Shown here piece by piece: positions 1-6,858 of a stretch of DNA of 6,858 bases; the first letter of the stretch is position 1; every line of letters starts with the position of its first letter. The stretch covers positions 1 through 6,858 of the forward strand of contig JADHLS010000277.1 of assembly GCA_016780605.1 (NCBI GenBank), in the 5' to 3' direction. The notes below the pieces were generated by a model, which saw nothing but the letters and a program-made list of their open reading frames with translations, was not told the DNA's origin and did no database searches. The position numbers and the translations under genes were made by a program. This stretch comes from Reyranella sp. Lineage in GTDB: Bacteria > Pseudomonadota > Alphaproteobacteria > Reyranellales > Reyranellaceae.

Positions 1-814
1 GAAGTTCCCCGACAACTGGGAGGACTATCATGCCGTTGGCAAGAAGCTGAAGGCGAAGGGCCATCCGTTCGGCCAGACGCTCGGCCATACCTTCGGCGAC
101 GCGCCGGGCTTCACCTATCCCTACCTGTGGTCGTGGGGCGGCAAGGAGGTCGAGGCCGACGGCAAGACCGTGGTCCTCAACTCCAAGGAGACGCTCGAAT
201 CGGTCAAGTTCATGACGGCCCTCTGGAAGGACGCCATGGACGAGGGCGGCCTCGCCTGGGACGACACCAACAACAACCGAGCCTTCCTGTCGCAGACCAT
301 CTCGGCGACCCTGAACGGCGCCTCGATCTACATCGAGACGCTGCGCAAGCCCGATCAGTACAAGACCGAGAAGGGCGAGCCGATGAGCAAGGACATCCTG
401 CACGCGCCGCTGCCCAAGGGGCCGGCCGGGCAGTTCGGCTTCCATCTGCTGCAGTCGAACATGCTGATGAAGTATTCGAAGAACCAGGACGCGGCCAAGG
501 AGTTCCTGAAGTACCTCCACACCGAGGCGAACTACCGGAGGTTCTTCGAATCGCAGAAGGGCTTCGCCACGCCATGCACCGCCAAGTGGGAGAGCGACCC
601 GCTGTGGAACGTCGACCCGGTGATGGCGCCGTTCAAGGTCGCGGCCCGGCTTGGCCAGGCCATCGGCTTTGCCGGTCCGCCGGACGCCAAGGCCCAGGAG
701 GGCCTGTCGAAGTACATCATCACCGACATGTACGCCAAGGCGGTGCAAGGCATGCCGCCCGAGGAGTCGGTGAAGTGGGCCGAGAGCGAGCTGAAGAAGA
801 TCTACGCAGCCTGA
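1..814 (+). CDS. CUT1-type ABC transporter solute-binding protein (5' partial)
   Basis: This is the C-terminal 270 residues of a periplasmic solute-binding protein (extracellular solute-binding protein family 1); the reading frame is open from base 2 and the start and signal peptide lie upstream of the window. Full-length family members are usually about 400-450 residues, so roughly the last 60 percent is present. Visible family traits are the Trp/Gly-rich segment YPYLWSWGGKEVEADGK, followed by a stretch that reads like the hinge and second lobe (SKETLESVKFMTALWKDAMDEG), an 'LPKGPAG' segment, and the C-terminal helices with 'AAKEFLKYL'. It would capture a sugar or sugar-like solute and deliver it to the permeases encoded 48 nt downstream. 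Family membership is strongly supported by sequence and context. The ligand (disaccharide, polyol, glycerol-3-phosphate or other) cannot be deduced. Confidence 0.93.
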   Translation, partial: KFPDNWEDYHAVGKKLKAKGHPFGQTLGHTFGDAPGFTYPYLWSWGGKEVEADGKTVVLNSKETLESVKFMTALWKDAMDEGGLAWDDTNNNRAFLSQTISATLNGASIYIETLRKPDQYKTEKGEPMSKDILHAPLPKGPAGQFGFHLLQSNMLMKYSKNQDAAKEFLKYLHTEANYRRFFESQKGFATPCTAKWESDPLWNVDPVMAPFKVAARLGQAIGFAGPPDAKAQEGLSKYIITDMYAKAVQGMPPEESVKWAESELKKIYAA

Positions 815-862
815 GCAAGGCCTGTTCCGCGTAACTCAACGGTGCCAGCGAGTGAGTGAGCC

Positions 863-1789
863 ATGACAGTGACCGCAGTCCCCGGCGTGGTGACCCGTCC
901 AACCCCGCGACTGCGGCGCTTGGAGGATGAGCGCTGGCTGGCGCTCGCCCTCCTCATGCCGACAGCCATCCTGCTCGGCCTGTTCATCGCCTATCCGTTC
1001 TTCGAGGGCGTTCTGCTGGCCCTGACGAGCCAGCGCGTCGGCGTGCCCGGCGGCTTCGTCGGCCTCCAGAACTTCGTCAAGATCTGGAACGACAGCATCT
1101 TCCGCACGGCCGTGTGGAACACCTTCTGGTACACGGCCGTCACCACGGTGTTCAAGCTGGGGCTTGGCCTGTGGCTGGCGATGCTGCTGAACCGGCATTT
1201 CAAGGGCAAGGCGCTGGTCCGCGCCTTCATCCTGCTGCCCTTCATCATCCCGACGGTGCTGTCGACCTTCGCCTGGAAGTGGATGTTCGACCCGACCTTC
1301 AGCGTCATCAACTGGGCGCTGTTCCATATGGGCTTCATCACCCAGCGCATCAACTGGCTGGGCGACCCCGACCTCGCGATGACCTCGATCATCGTCGTCA
1401 ATATCTGGCGCGGCGTGCCGTTCTTCGCCATCAGCCTGCTGGCCGGCCTGCAGACCATCAGTCCCGAGCTGAACGAGGCCGCGGCGATCGACGGCGCCCG
1501 CCCGTGGAACCGCTTCTGGTACGTCACCTGGCCGCTGCTGCTGCCGGTGACGATGGTGGTGATGCTGTTCTCGGTCATCCAGACCTTCGCCGACTTCCAG
1601 CTGGTCTACGTCATGACCGGCGGCGGGCCCGCCAACGCCACGCAGCTTTTCGCCACCTACGCCTACCAGCTCGGCATCGGCACCGGGTTGCTGTCGGAAG
1701 GAGCAGCCATATCGCTCGCCATGTTCCCCTTCCTGTTCCTGATCGTGGTCGTGCAGCTCCTGTACATCCGTCGCGTGGAGACCCGTTGA
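863..1789 (+). CDS. ABC sugar transporter permease, MalF/UgpA-like
   Basis: This 308-residue inner-membrane permease is the first of the two transmembrane subunits of the importer. Six hydrophobic segments can be seen at about residues 25-46, 85-112, 115-140, 170-195, 222-246 and 278-302. The cytoplasmic EAA loop that docks on the ATPase is at residues 202-212 (ELNEAAAIDGA) and continues to WPLLLP, a good match to the binding-protein-dependent permease consensus. The ATG at 863 gives a short Arg-rich cytoplasmic N-terminus before the first membrane helix; the ribosome-binding site before it is weak (GTGAG repeats at 852-860). The length is normal for the family, and the stop at 1787-1789 is separated by one base from the next ATG. 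Only the class of substrate (carbohydrate-type, CUT1) can be inferred. Confidence 0.95.
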   Translation: MTVTAVPGVVTRPTPRLRRLEDERWLALALLMPTAILLGLFIAYPFFEGVLLALTSQRVGVPGGFVGLQNFVKIWNDSIFRTAVWNTFWYTAVTTVFKLGLGLWLAMLLNRHFKGKALVRAFILLPFIIPTVLSTFAWKWMFDPTFSVINWALFHMGFITQRINWLGDPDLAMTSIIVVNIWRGVPFFAISLLAGLQTISPELNEAAAIDGARPWNRFWYVTWPLLLPVTMVVMLFSVIQTFADFQLVYVMTGGGPANATQLFATYAYQLGIGTGLLSEGAAISLAMFPFLFLIVVVQLLYIRRVETR

Positions 1790-1790
1790 G

Positions 1791-2642
1791 ATGATCGAGG
1801 GTGCAGTCTGGCGGAAGTGGGTGTTCTACAACATCCCGCTAATCCTGTTCGTGTTCGTGCTGCTCTTCCCGTTCTACTGGATGATCATCACGTCGTTCCG
1901 GCCCGACGGCGAGCTCTACCGGCCGTGGAACGCGGTCAACTACAATCCGTTCTGGACCAACAACCCGACCTTCGAGCACATCGAGTATCTGTTCGAGGAG
2001 ACCAACTTCGGGCGCTGGATGCTGAACACCATGTTCATCGCCGTGGTCTCGACGCTGATCTCATTGTTCTGCGGCGTGCTCGCGGGCTATGCGCTGGCCC
2101 GGCTCAACTTCCCGTGGGCCGGCAGCCTCGGCACCATGATCTTCATCACCTACCTGGTGCCGCAGACGCTGCTGTTCATCCCGCTGGCCCAGATCATCCG
2201 CAACTTCGAGCTCGGCGACACGCCGTGGTCGCTGATCCTGACCTATCCGACCTTCCTGATCCCGTTCTGCACCTGGCTGATGATGGGCTACTTCAAGGCC
2301 ATCCCCAAGGAGCTCGAGGAGTGCGCGCGCATCGACGGCGCCTCGCGCTGGAAGGCCATGGTCTACATCATCATCCCCTGCGCGGTGCCCGGCATCCTGT
2401 CGGCCGGCATCATCGCCTTCACCCTGTCGTGGAACGAGTTCATCTACGCCCTGGTCTTCCTGTCGTCGCCCGACCAGAAGACCGTGCCGGTCGGCGTCAC
2501 CTCCGAGCTGATCCGAGGCGACGTCTTCTTCTGGGGGCCGCTGATGGCGGGCGCGCTGCTGGGCTCGATCCCTGTGGCGGTCGTCTATTCGTTCTTCGTC
2601 GAACACTACGTCTCGGGCCTCACCGGCTCGGTCAAAGGGTAG
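1791..2642 (+). CDS. ABC sugar transporter permease, MalG/UgpE-like
   Basis: This 283-residue inner-membrane permease is the second transmembrane subunit and forms a heterodimer with the protein encoded just upstream. Six hydrophobic segments are visible, at about residues 12-35, 75-100, 108-131, 144-167, 194-222 and 245-270. The EAA loop is at residues 174-184 (ELEECARIDGA), followed by an IIIP element; a Cys replaces one of the consensus Ala residues, which is tolerated in MalG-type subunits. The ATG lies one base after the preceding TGA, and a GGAG at 1777-1780 inside the end of the upstream gene is spaced 10 nt from it, so translation is probably coupled. Length and layout are typical of CUT1 MalG-like permeases. 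Confidence 0.95.
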   Translation: MIEGAVWRKWVFYNIPLILFVFVLLFPFYWMIITSFRPDGELYRPWNAVNYNPFWTNNPTFEHIEYLFEETNFGRWMLNTMFIAVVSTLISLFCGVLAGYALARLNFPWAGSLGTMIFITYLVPQTLLFIPLAQIIRNFELGDTPWSLILTYPTFLIPFCTWLMMGYFKAIPKELEECARIDGASRWKAMVYIIIPCAVPGILSAGIIAFTLSWNEFIYALVFLSSPDQKTVPVGVTSELIRGDVFFWGPLMAGALLGSIPVAVVYSFFVEHYVSGLTGSVKG

Positions 2643-2659
2643 GGGCAAAGGATAGCGTC

Positions 2660-3751
<1,092 letters not shown>

Positions 3752-3771
3752 TCTTCCTCATTGCTGGGAGC

Positions 3772-3788
3772 GCGCCACTCCGTGGCGC
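3772..3788. repeat. Inner hairpin 1 of the intergenic palindrome
   Basis: A perfect 7-bp stem, GCGCCAC (3772-3778) and GTGGCGC (3782-3788), closes on a 3-nt TCC loop. It is G/C rich and would be the most stable local fold on either transcript. Its first three bases are also the innermost pairs of the larger outer stem, so the two shapes are partly exclusive. Confidence 0.75.
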
Positions 3789-3804
3789 ATCATGCTCCGT
3801 TTAA

Positions 3805-3827
3805 ACACCGTATGAGCGCCCCGGTGT
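3805..3827. repeat. Inner hairpin 2 of the intergenic palindrome
   Basis: A 6-bp stem, ACACCG (3805-3810) with CGGTGT (3822-3827), closes on an 11-nt loop. It follows directly after the palindrome GTTTAAAC (3799-3806), with which it overlaps by two bases. It is weaker than hairpin 1 and may form only as part of the whole element. Confidence 0.55.
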
Positions 3828-3846
3828 GCCGCGCTCCCAGCAAAGA

Positions 3847-4719
3847 TCACTTCGGCCCCGTCCAGCTCTCGATGGCATCCCACTTGGCCTTGCGCTGCTC
3901 GGCCGCCGGCTTCTTGAAGTCGTGGCTGTAGGTCGCGCTGTCGAACGAGCCGTAGGTCGGGTTGGGCAGCATCAGCCACTGCTTGCCCCAGTAGGCCATG
4001 TCGGACTCGAAGGCGGCCAACCGCTCGGCCGGACTGCTGCGGTAGCGGTCGTCGAAGTCGCCGAAATTGTCGCCCATGTTCAAGAGCACGCGGTAGTCCT
4101 TGGTGACGACGGCGCGGCGCGAGCTCTTGGCGCTGCCCCAGTCCTTCTGCTCGCCCTGCATCAGGAAGGTGTCGACGTTGCCGCCCATCGGGAAGCCGAG
4201 CTTCTCCATGTTGGCGCGCGTGTCCTTCTCGGTCGAGGCGTCGCGGTTGGAGATGTAGAACACCTTGACGCCCTTGGAATCGGCATACTTGGTGAACTCG
4301 ACCGCGCCGGGGATGGCGAGCGACACCTGGTCGGCGCAGAACTGGTTCCAGGTCTTGGTGCTGAAGGTCTGGTTGTTCTTCAGCATCCACACCTGATAGA
4401 GCGAGTTGTCGAGGATGGTCTCATCGACATCGAGGACGACGGCCGGCGGCAGGTTGCCGAAGTCGCCCTTCTGCTCGTTGGGCGCCGCCGTCCAGCTCTT
4501 GTCGGCCAGCGCCTGGTCGAGCCGGATTTTCGCCAGCGCGAAGACGGTGAGTGCATTGGCCTTGTACTCGACCGACTTCTGCGTCCACAGCGCCGCCAGC
4601 AGGAGGTCGTTGGGCGGCACTTCCTGCGCCCGCACCGCACCAACCATCGGGCCGACCATCGTCCCCGTCGACAGCATCGCGAGCAGCACGCCCGCCGCCA
4701 GAATCTTCCTCAGGCTCAT
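3847..4719 (-). CDS. Secreted HAD-superfamily phosphatase, 5'-nucleotidase e(P4)/acid phosphatase type
   Basis: This 290-residue protein is probably a periplasmic acid phosphatase or 5'-nucleotidase that removes phosphate from nucleotides. A signal peptide is clear: a basic start (MSLRK), a hydrophobic stretch to about residue 29 and an AVRA|QE cleavage site after residue 31. There is no lipobox Cys, so unlike Haemophilus e(P4) it should be soluble. HAD motif I is LDVDETILDN with nucleophile D97 and acid/base D99; motif II is ISNRD with S157; the motif III basic residue is probably K198 in AKSSRR; motif IV is GDNFGDFDD with D217 and D221. This DVDET-containing pattern is that of the class B/C and e(P4) acid phosphatases. 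The ATG is preceded by GAGGGAG (4728-4734) with 8-nt spacing and overlaps the adenosine deaminase stop by 4 nt (ATGA). The neighbours, two nucleoside enzymes, support a nucleotidase role, although general phosphatase activity is possible. Confidence 0.9.
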   Translation of the reverse strand: MSLRKILAAGVLLAMLSTGTMVGPMVGAVRAQEVPPNDLLLAALWTQKSVEYKANALTVFALAKIRLDQALADKSWTAAPNEQKGDFGNLPPAVVLDVDETILDNSLYQVWMLKNNQTFSTKTWNQFCADQVSLAIPGAVEFTKYADSKGVKVFYISNRDASTEKDTRANMEKLGFPMGGNVDTFLMQGEQKDWGSAKSSRRAVVTKDYRVLLNMGDNFGDFDDRYRSSPAERLAAFESDMAYWGKQWLMLPNPTYGSFDSATYSHDFKKPAAEQRKAKWDAIESWTGPK

Positions 4720-5675
4720 GGTCCGATCTCCCTCAACAGCCTCTCCTTGACCGCAGCGTCGGCGAACGACGCCTCGATCGCCGTCCGCGCGATGCCGCGC
4801 AGCTCGCGCTCCCCCAGTCCCGCCTGGTCGTATTCATTGCCCAACGTGGTGTGAAAGAACGGCGGGTCGTCGGAGTTGAGGGTGACGCGAACGCCCGCGG
4901 CGATCAATCGGTGCAGCGGATGGGCGGCCCGATCGGGGTAGAGGCCGAGCGCGATATTGCTGCCCGGGCAGACCTCCAGCACGATGCCGCGGCGCGCCAA
5001 CTCCTCCATCAGTCGCGGATCGTCGGCAGAGCGCACGCCATGGCCGATGCGCGTCACCGGCAGGTCGCGGATGGCGGCCCACACGCTCTCGGGCCCTAAA
5101 ACCTCGCCGGCATGGACGGTGCAGCCATAGCCCTTGTCGTGGGCCAGGCGATAGGCCGGGGCGAAGTCGGCCGGCGTGAACTGCGCCTCGTCGCCGCCCA
5201 TGCCGAAGCCCACGACGTAGTGGTGCGGCTCGGCCACCATCTGCTGCACCATGCTGAGCGCCTTGTCGGGCCCGAGATGGCGGATGCAGATCACGATGAT
5301 GCGGCCCTCGATGCCGAAATCGCGGCGCGCCCGGTCGATCGCCTGCTCCAGCGCGTCCAGCCAGGCGCTGTAGGGAATGCCGAGCGCCGCCGGCCGCTCG
5401 GGCGAGCAGAACATCTCGACATAGACCGCGCCCTCGGCGGCCGCGCCGGCCAGGTAGGAATAGAGGACGGCGCCGAAGTCGCGCGGCTGGCGCAGCGTGG
5501 TGCAGACGCGGTCGTAGGCCTTGAGGAAGCTCCAGAAGTCCGTCCAGGCGTAGAAGCCGTCGGCGCCGAACAGGCCGGCCGGCAATTCGAGCCCATTGCG
5601 CGTCGCGAGCTCGCGCGCAAGCACGGGCGGGATCGAGCCCTCGAGATGGCAGTGCAGCTCAGCCTTGGGAATCAA
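4716..5675 (-). CDS. add: Adenosine deaminase family protein (adenosine or adenine deaminase)
   Basis: This 319-residue cytoplasmic zinc hydrolase should deaminate adenosine/deoxyadenosine to inosine/deoxyinosine. Metal and catalytic residues are present: H8 and H10 in ELHCHLEG, H188 and catalytic E191 in HAGE, H212 in IGHGV, and D269-D270 in NSDDP. The length fits the family (about 320-350). The start is TTG at 5673-5675: it gives an N-terminus MIPKAELHCH that matches the family, has GAGG (5682-5685) 6 nt before it, and overlaps the TGA of the upstream gene by 4 nt (TTGA); no in-frame ATG or GTG lies just upstream. The NSDDP form (rather than NTDDP of enteric Add) and the lack of other diagnostic sites mean adenine or another 6-aminopurine substrate is not excluded. 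Its place between deoA and a nucleotidase supports nucleoside salvage. Symbol by family; substrate not proven. Confidence 0.9.
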   Translation of the reverse strand: MIPKAELHCHLEGSIPPVLARELATRNGLELPAGLFGADGFYAWTDFWSFLKAYDRVCTTLRQPRDFGAVLYSYLAGAAAEGAVYVEMFCSPERPAALGIPYSAWLDALEQAIDRARRDFGIEGRIIVICIRHLGPDKALSMVQQMVAEPHHYVVGFGMGGDEAQFTPADFAPAYRLAHDKGYGCTVHAGEVLGPESVWAAIRDLPVTRIGHGVRSADDPRLMEELARRGIVLEVCPGSNIALGLYPDRAAHPLHRLIAAGVRVTLNSDDPPFFHTTLGNEYDQAGLGERELRGIARTAIEASFADAAVKERLLREIGP

Positions 5676-6481
5676 TCGAAGCCTCGCAACGGCAGGTCCG
5701 GCCTTTGCAGCCAGTTGTCCGCCGCATACTCGGCCGACCCGTCGATCAGGTGCAAGGCATAGGCGTGCCTCGGCCGGCTCGAACGGTTGGGGGCGCTGGC
5801 GTGCGGCAGCAGCCCGTGCAGCACGACCAGGGTGCCGCGCGGCGCCTCCAGCGCCACCGGCGGGCTGTCCGGCCAGGGCGTGGCGTCCAGCGTGTCCGTC
5901 ACGAGGTCGTTACCGGTGAGATGGAAGCGCTGGCGCAGCGGCCCGCGATGGCCTCCGGGCAGGGCCATCAGGCAGCCATTGTCGCGGTCGGCGTCGTCGA
6001 GGGCGATCCACAAGCCGGTCACGGTCGAGGGCCGCGTGTGGAGGTAGGTGGCGTCCTGGTGCCAACCAACCTCGCCGCCGATCCGAGGCTGCTTGAATAG
6101 GTACATGGACTGCAGCAGCAGCAGCCGCGTGAAGCCCAGCGCGGCGGCCAGCGCGGCCATCCGCGGATGGCGCGAAATGCGGCCGAACACCGGATCGAGG
6201 TCGTGCAGGGCATGGCCGATCTTGTTCAGTGCCAGCGGCACCGGCTGGTCGGTCGCCTCCTCCTCGAAGAAGAAGCGGATGGCGCCGCCCGAGTCGCGGA
6301 AGTAGCGGTCACGCGCATGGCCCTGGTCGCGCGTCGAGAAGACGGTGCGCACGGGGCCGGGATCGAAGCCGGCCACGAGCTCGGCCGCTCGCGCTTGCAG
6401 GGCATCGCAGTCGGCGGCCGGCAGGAAATCCCTCAGCACCAGGAAGCCATCACGCACGTAGGCTTCGAGATCGGGAGTCAT
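5672..6481 (-). CDS. Phytanoyl-CoA dioxygenase (PhyH) family Fe(II)/2-oxoglutarate oxygenase, PHYHD1-like
   Basis: This 269-residue cytoplasmic protein belongs to the non-haem iron, 2-oxoglutarate-dependent oxygenases, which hydroxylate an organic substrate with O2 while turning 2-oxoglutarate into succinate. The iron triad can be seen as H141 and D143 in GWHQDATYL and H227 in LLPHASAPN, with a likely 2-oxoglutarate-binding Arg at R236 or R238 (NRSSRPRHAYALH). The N-terminal YVRDGFLVLRDFL, the GLWIALDDADRDNGCLMALPGGH core and the overall length match the PhyH fold; the GEVGWHQDATYLHT segment recalls PHYHD1-like members. The ATG at 6479-6481 is chosen because it overlaps the deoA stop by 4 nt (ATGA), gives the usual family N-terminus and has GGAG 11 nt upstream (6493-6496); the open frame runs further up, but that part reads as antisense-like Arg/Gly-rich sequence over deoA. 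The substrate is unknown. Tight packing with nucleoside genes suggests, but does not show, a nucleoside-related role. Confidence 0.9.
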   Translation of the reverse strand: MTPDLEAYVRDGFLVLRDFLPAADCDALQARAAELVAGFDPGPVRTVFSTRDQGHARDRYFRDSGGAIRFFFEEEATDQPVPLALNKIGHALHDLDPVFGRISRHPRMAALAAALGFTRLLLLQSMYLFKQPRIGGEVGWHQDATYLHTRPSTVTGLWIALDDADRDNGCLMALPGGHRGPLRQRFHLTGNDLVTDTLDATPWPDSPPVALEAPRGTLVVLHGLLPHASAPNRSSRPRHAYALHLIDGSAEYAADNWLQRPDLPLRGFD

Positions 6482-6858
6482 CGACCAATGCGCTCCAGGA
6501 CGACCGGCCGTTCCGCCGGCGGTCGGTCCTCGATGCGGATCGCCCGCCGCAGTTCGGCAATCGCCTGGTCGGCGTCCGCTTCGCTCGCCGCATGGACGAC
6601 GCACAGCAGGCCGCCGGCGCGCATCTCGGCGCCGACATCGATGACCTCGCTGAGGCCGACCGAGGGATCGATGGCGTCGTCGGCATGGGCACGCCCGCCG
6701 CCCAGCGCCACGACCGCGACGCCGACGTCGCGCGCATTCATGCCGGCGACGTGGCCCGAGCGCTCGGCCGTGCAGGGCTTGATCACCGGCGCATGCGCGA
6801 GATAGCGCGCGCTGTGCGTCAGGATGTCGTCTGGGCCGCCAAGTGCCGCAACCATGCG
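6478..6858 (-). CDS. deoA: Thymidine phosphorylase, C-terminal fragment (5' partial)
   Basis: The last 126 residues of a pyrimidine-nucleoside phosphorylase are present; the gene continues beyond the window edge, where the frame stays open. The enzyme splits thymidine (and deoxyuridine) with phosphate into the free base and 2-deoxyribose-1-phosphate. The fragment begins RMVAALGGPDDIL and contains the C-terminal alpha/beta domain: a GHVAGMNARDVGVAVVALGGG segment, an IDPSVGLSEV segment like IDYSVGFTD of E. coli DeoA, then LCVVHAASEADADQAI and a short tail ending in ERIGR. From memory the match to E. coli DeoA runs along the whole fragment, so thymidine phosphorylase is preferred over the related Pdp or AMP phosphorylase. 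The catalytic phosphate-binding part lies outside the window. Its TGA overlaps the ATG of the PhyH-family gene by 4 nt, so it is an upstream member of the salvage operon. Confidence 0.93.
   Translation of the reverse strand, partial: RMVAALGGPDDILTHSARYLAHAPVIKPCTAERSGHVAGMNARDVGVAVVALGGGRAHADDAIDPSVGLSEVIDVGAEMRAGGLLCVVHAASEADADQAIAELRRAIRIEDRPPAERPVVLERIGR

Noticed and set aside
815..862. Regulatory hairpin between the binding-protein gene and the first permease gene
   Set aside because: Such a hairpin is common in binding-protein operons, but in these 48 nt I see no stem longer than about 3-4 bp and no promoter-like elements.
1817..2659. A long N-terminal extension of the ATPase frame
   Set aside because: It overlaps the MalG-like permease in another frame and has a His/Arg-rich composition; the family N-terminus and a good ribosome-binding site place the start at 2660.
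3761..3843. Classical intrinsic terminator
   Set aside because: Strong stems exist, but neither strand has a run of T after the stem, so it is reported as a palindromic element with only possible termination activity.
3826..4854. A 342-residue plus-strand open frame opposite the phosphatase gene
   Set aside because: The minus-strand phosphatase has a signal peptide and all HAD motifs; the plus-strand frame is low-complexity Arg/Val/Leu sequence with no domain.
5112..5762. Plus-strand open frame opposite the deaminase and the oxygenase
   Set aside because: It crosses the boundary between two well-supported minus-strand genes and shows only mirror-frame composition.
6482..6604. Upstream extension of the oxygenase to an earlier start at 6604
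   Set aside because: The extra 41 residues are Arg/Gly-rich, overlap the end of deoA, and lie before the normal PhyH N-terminus; the ATG at 6479-6481 makes the same 4-nt overlap seen at the other junctions.

Overview
The window looks like a piece of a high-GC proteobacterial chromosome, most likely an alphaproteobacterium (for example Rhodospirillales or Rhizobiales). This is inferred from the strong G/C bias at third codon positions, the tightly packed operons and the family flavour of the proteins; no marker gene fixes the taxon. Nearly every base is coding. There are two convergent operons that face each other across a 95-bp gap at 3752-3846.

The plus-strand operon (1-3751) is a complete CUT1-type carbohydrate ABC importer except for the 5' end of its first gene. 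In order it holds a periplasmic solute-binding protein (5' end outside the window), a MalF/UgpA-like permease, a MalG/UgpE-like permease and a MalK/UgpC/MsmK-like ATPase. Gaps are 48, 1 and 17 nt, so this is one transcription unit. The substrate cannot be read from the sequence.

The minus-strand operon (6858 down to 3847) is a nucleoside/nucleotide salvage unit. It contains the C-terminal part of thymidine phosphorylase (deoA, 5' end outside the window), a phytanoyl-CoA-dioxygenase-family Fe(II)/2-oxoglutarate oxygenase, an adenosine deaminase-family enzyme, and a secreted HAD phosphatase of the 5'-nucleotidase e(P4)/acid phosphatase type. All three junctions are 4-nt stop/start overlaps (ATGA, TTGA, ATGA), implying translational coupling. 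A plausible reading is that the phosphatase frees nucleosides from nucleotides in the periplasm, and the deaminase and phosphorylase process nucleosides in the cytoplasm. The oxygenase has no assigned place in that scheme and is the most interesting gene here.

The convergent gap is almost wholly occupied by a composite palindrome. It has a 14-bp perfect outer inverted repeat enclosing two smaller hairpins, and an extra outer arm contains the stop codons of both flanking genes. No tRNA, rRNA, CRISPR array, insertion sequence or clear intrinsic terminator with a T-tract was seen.
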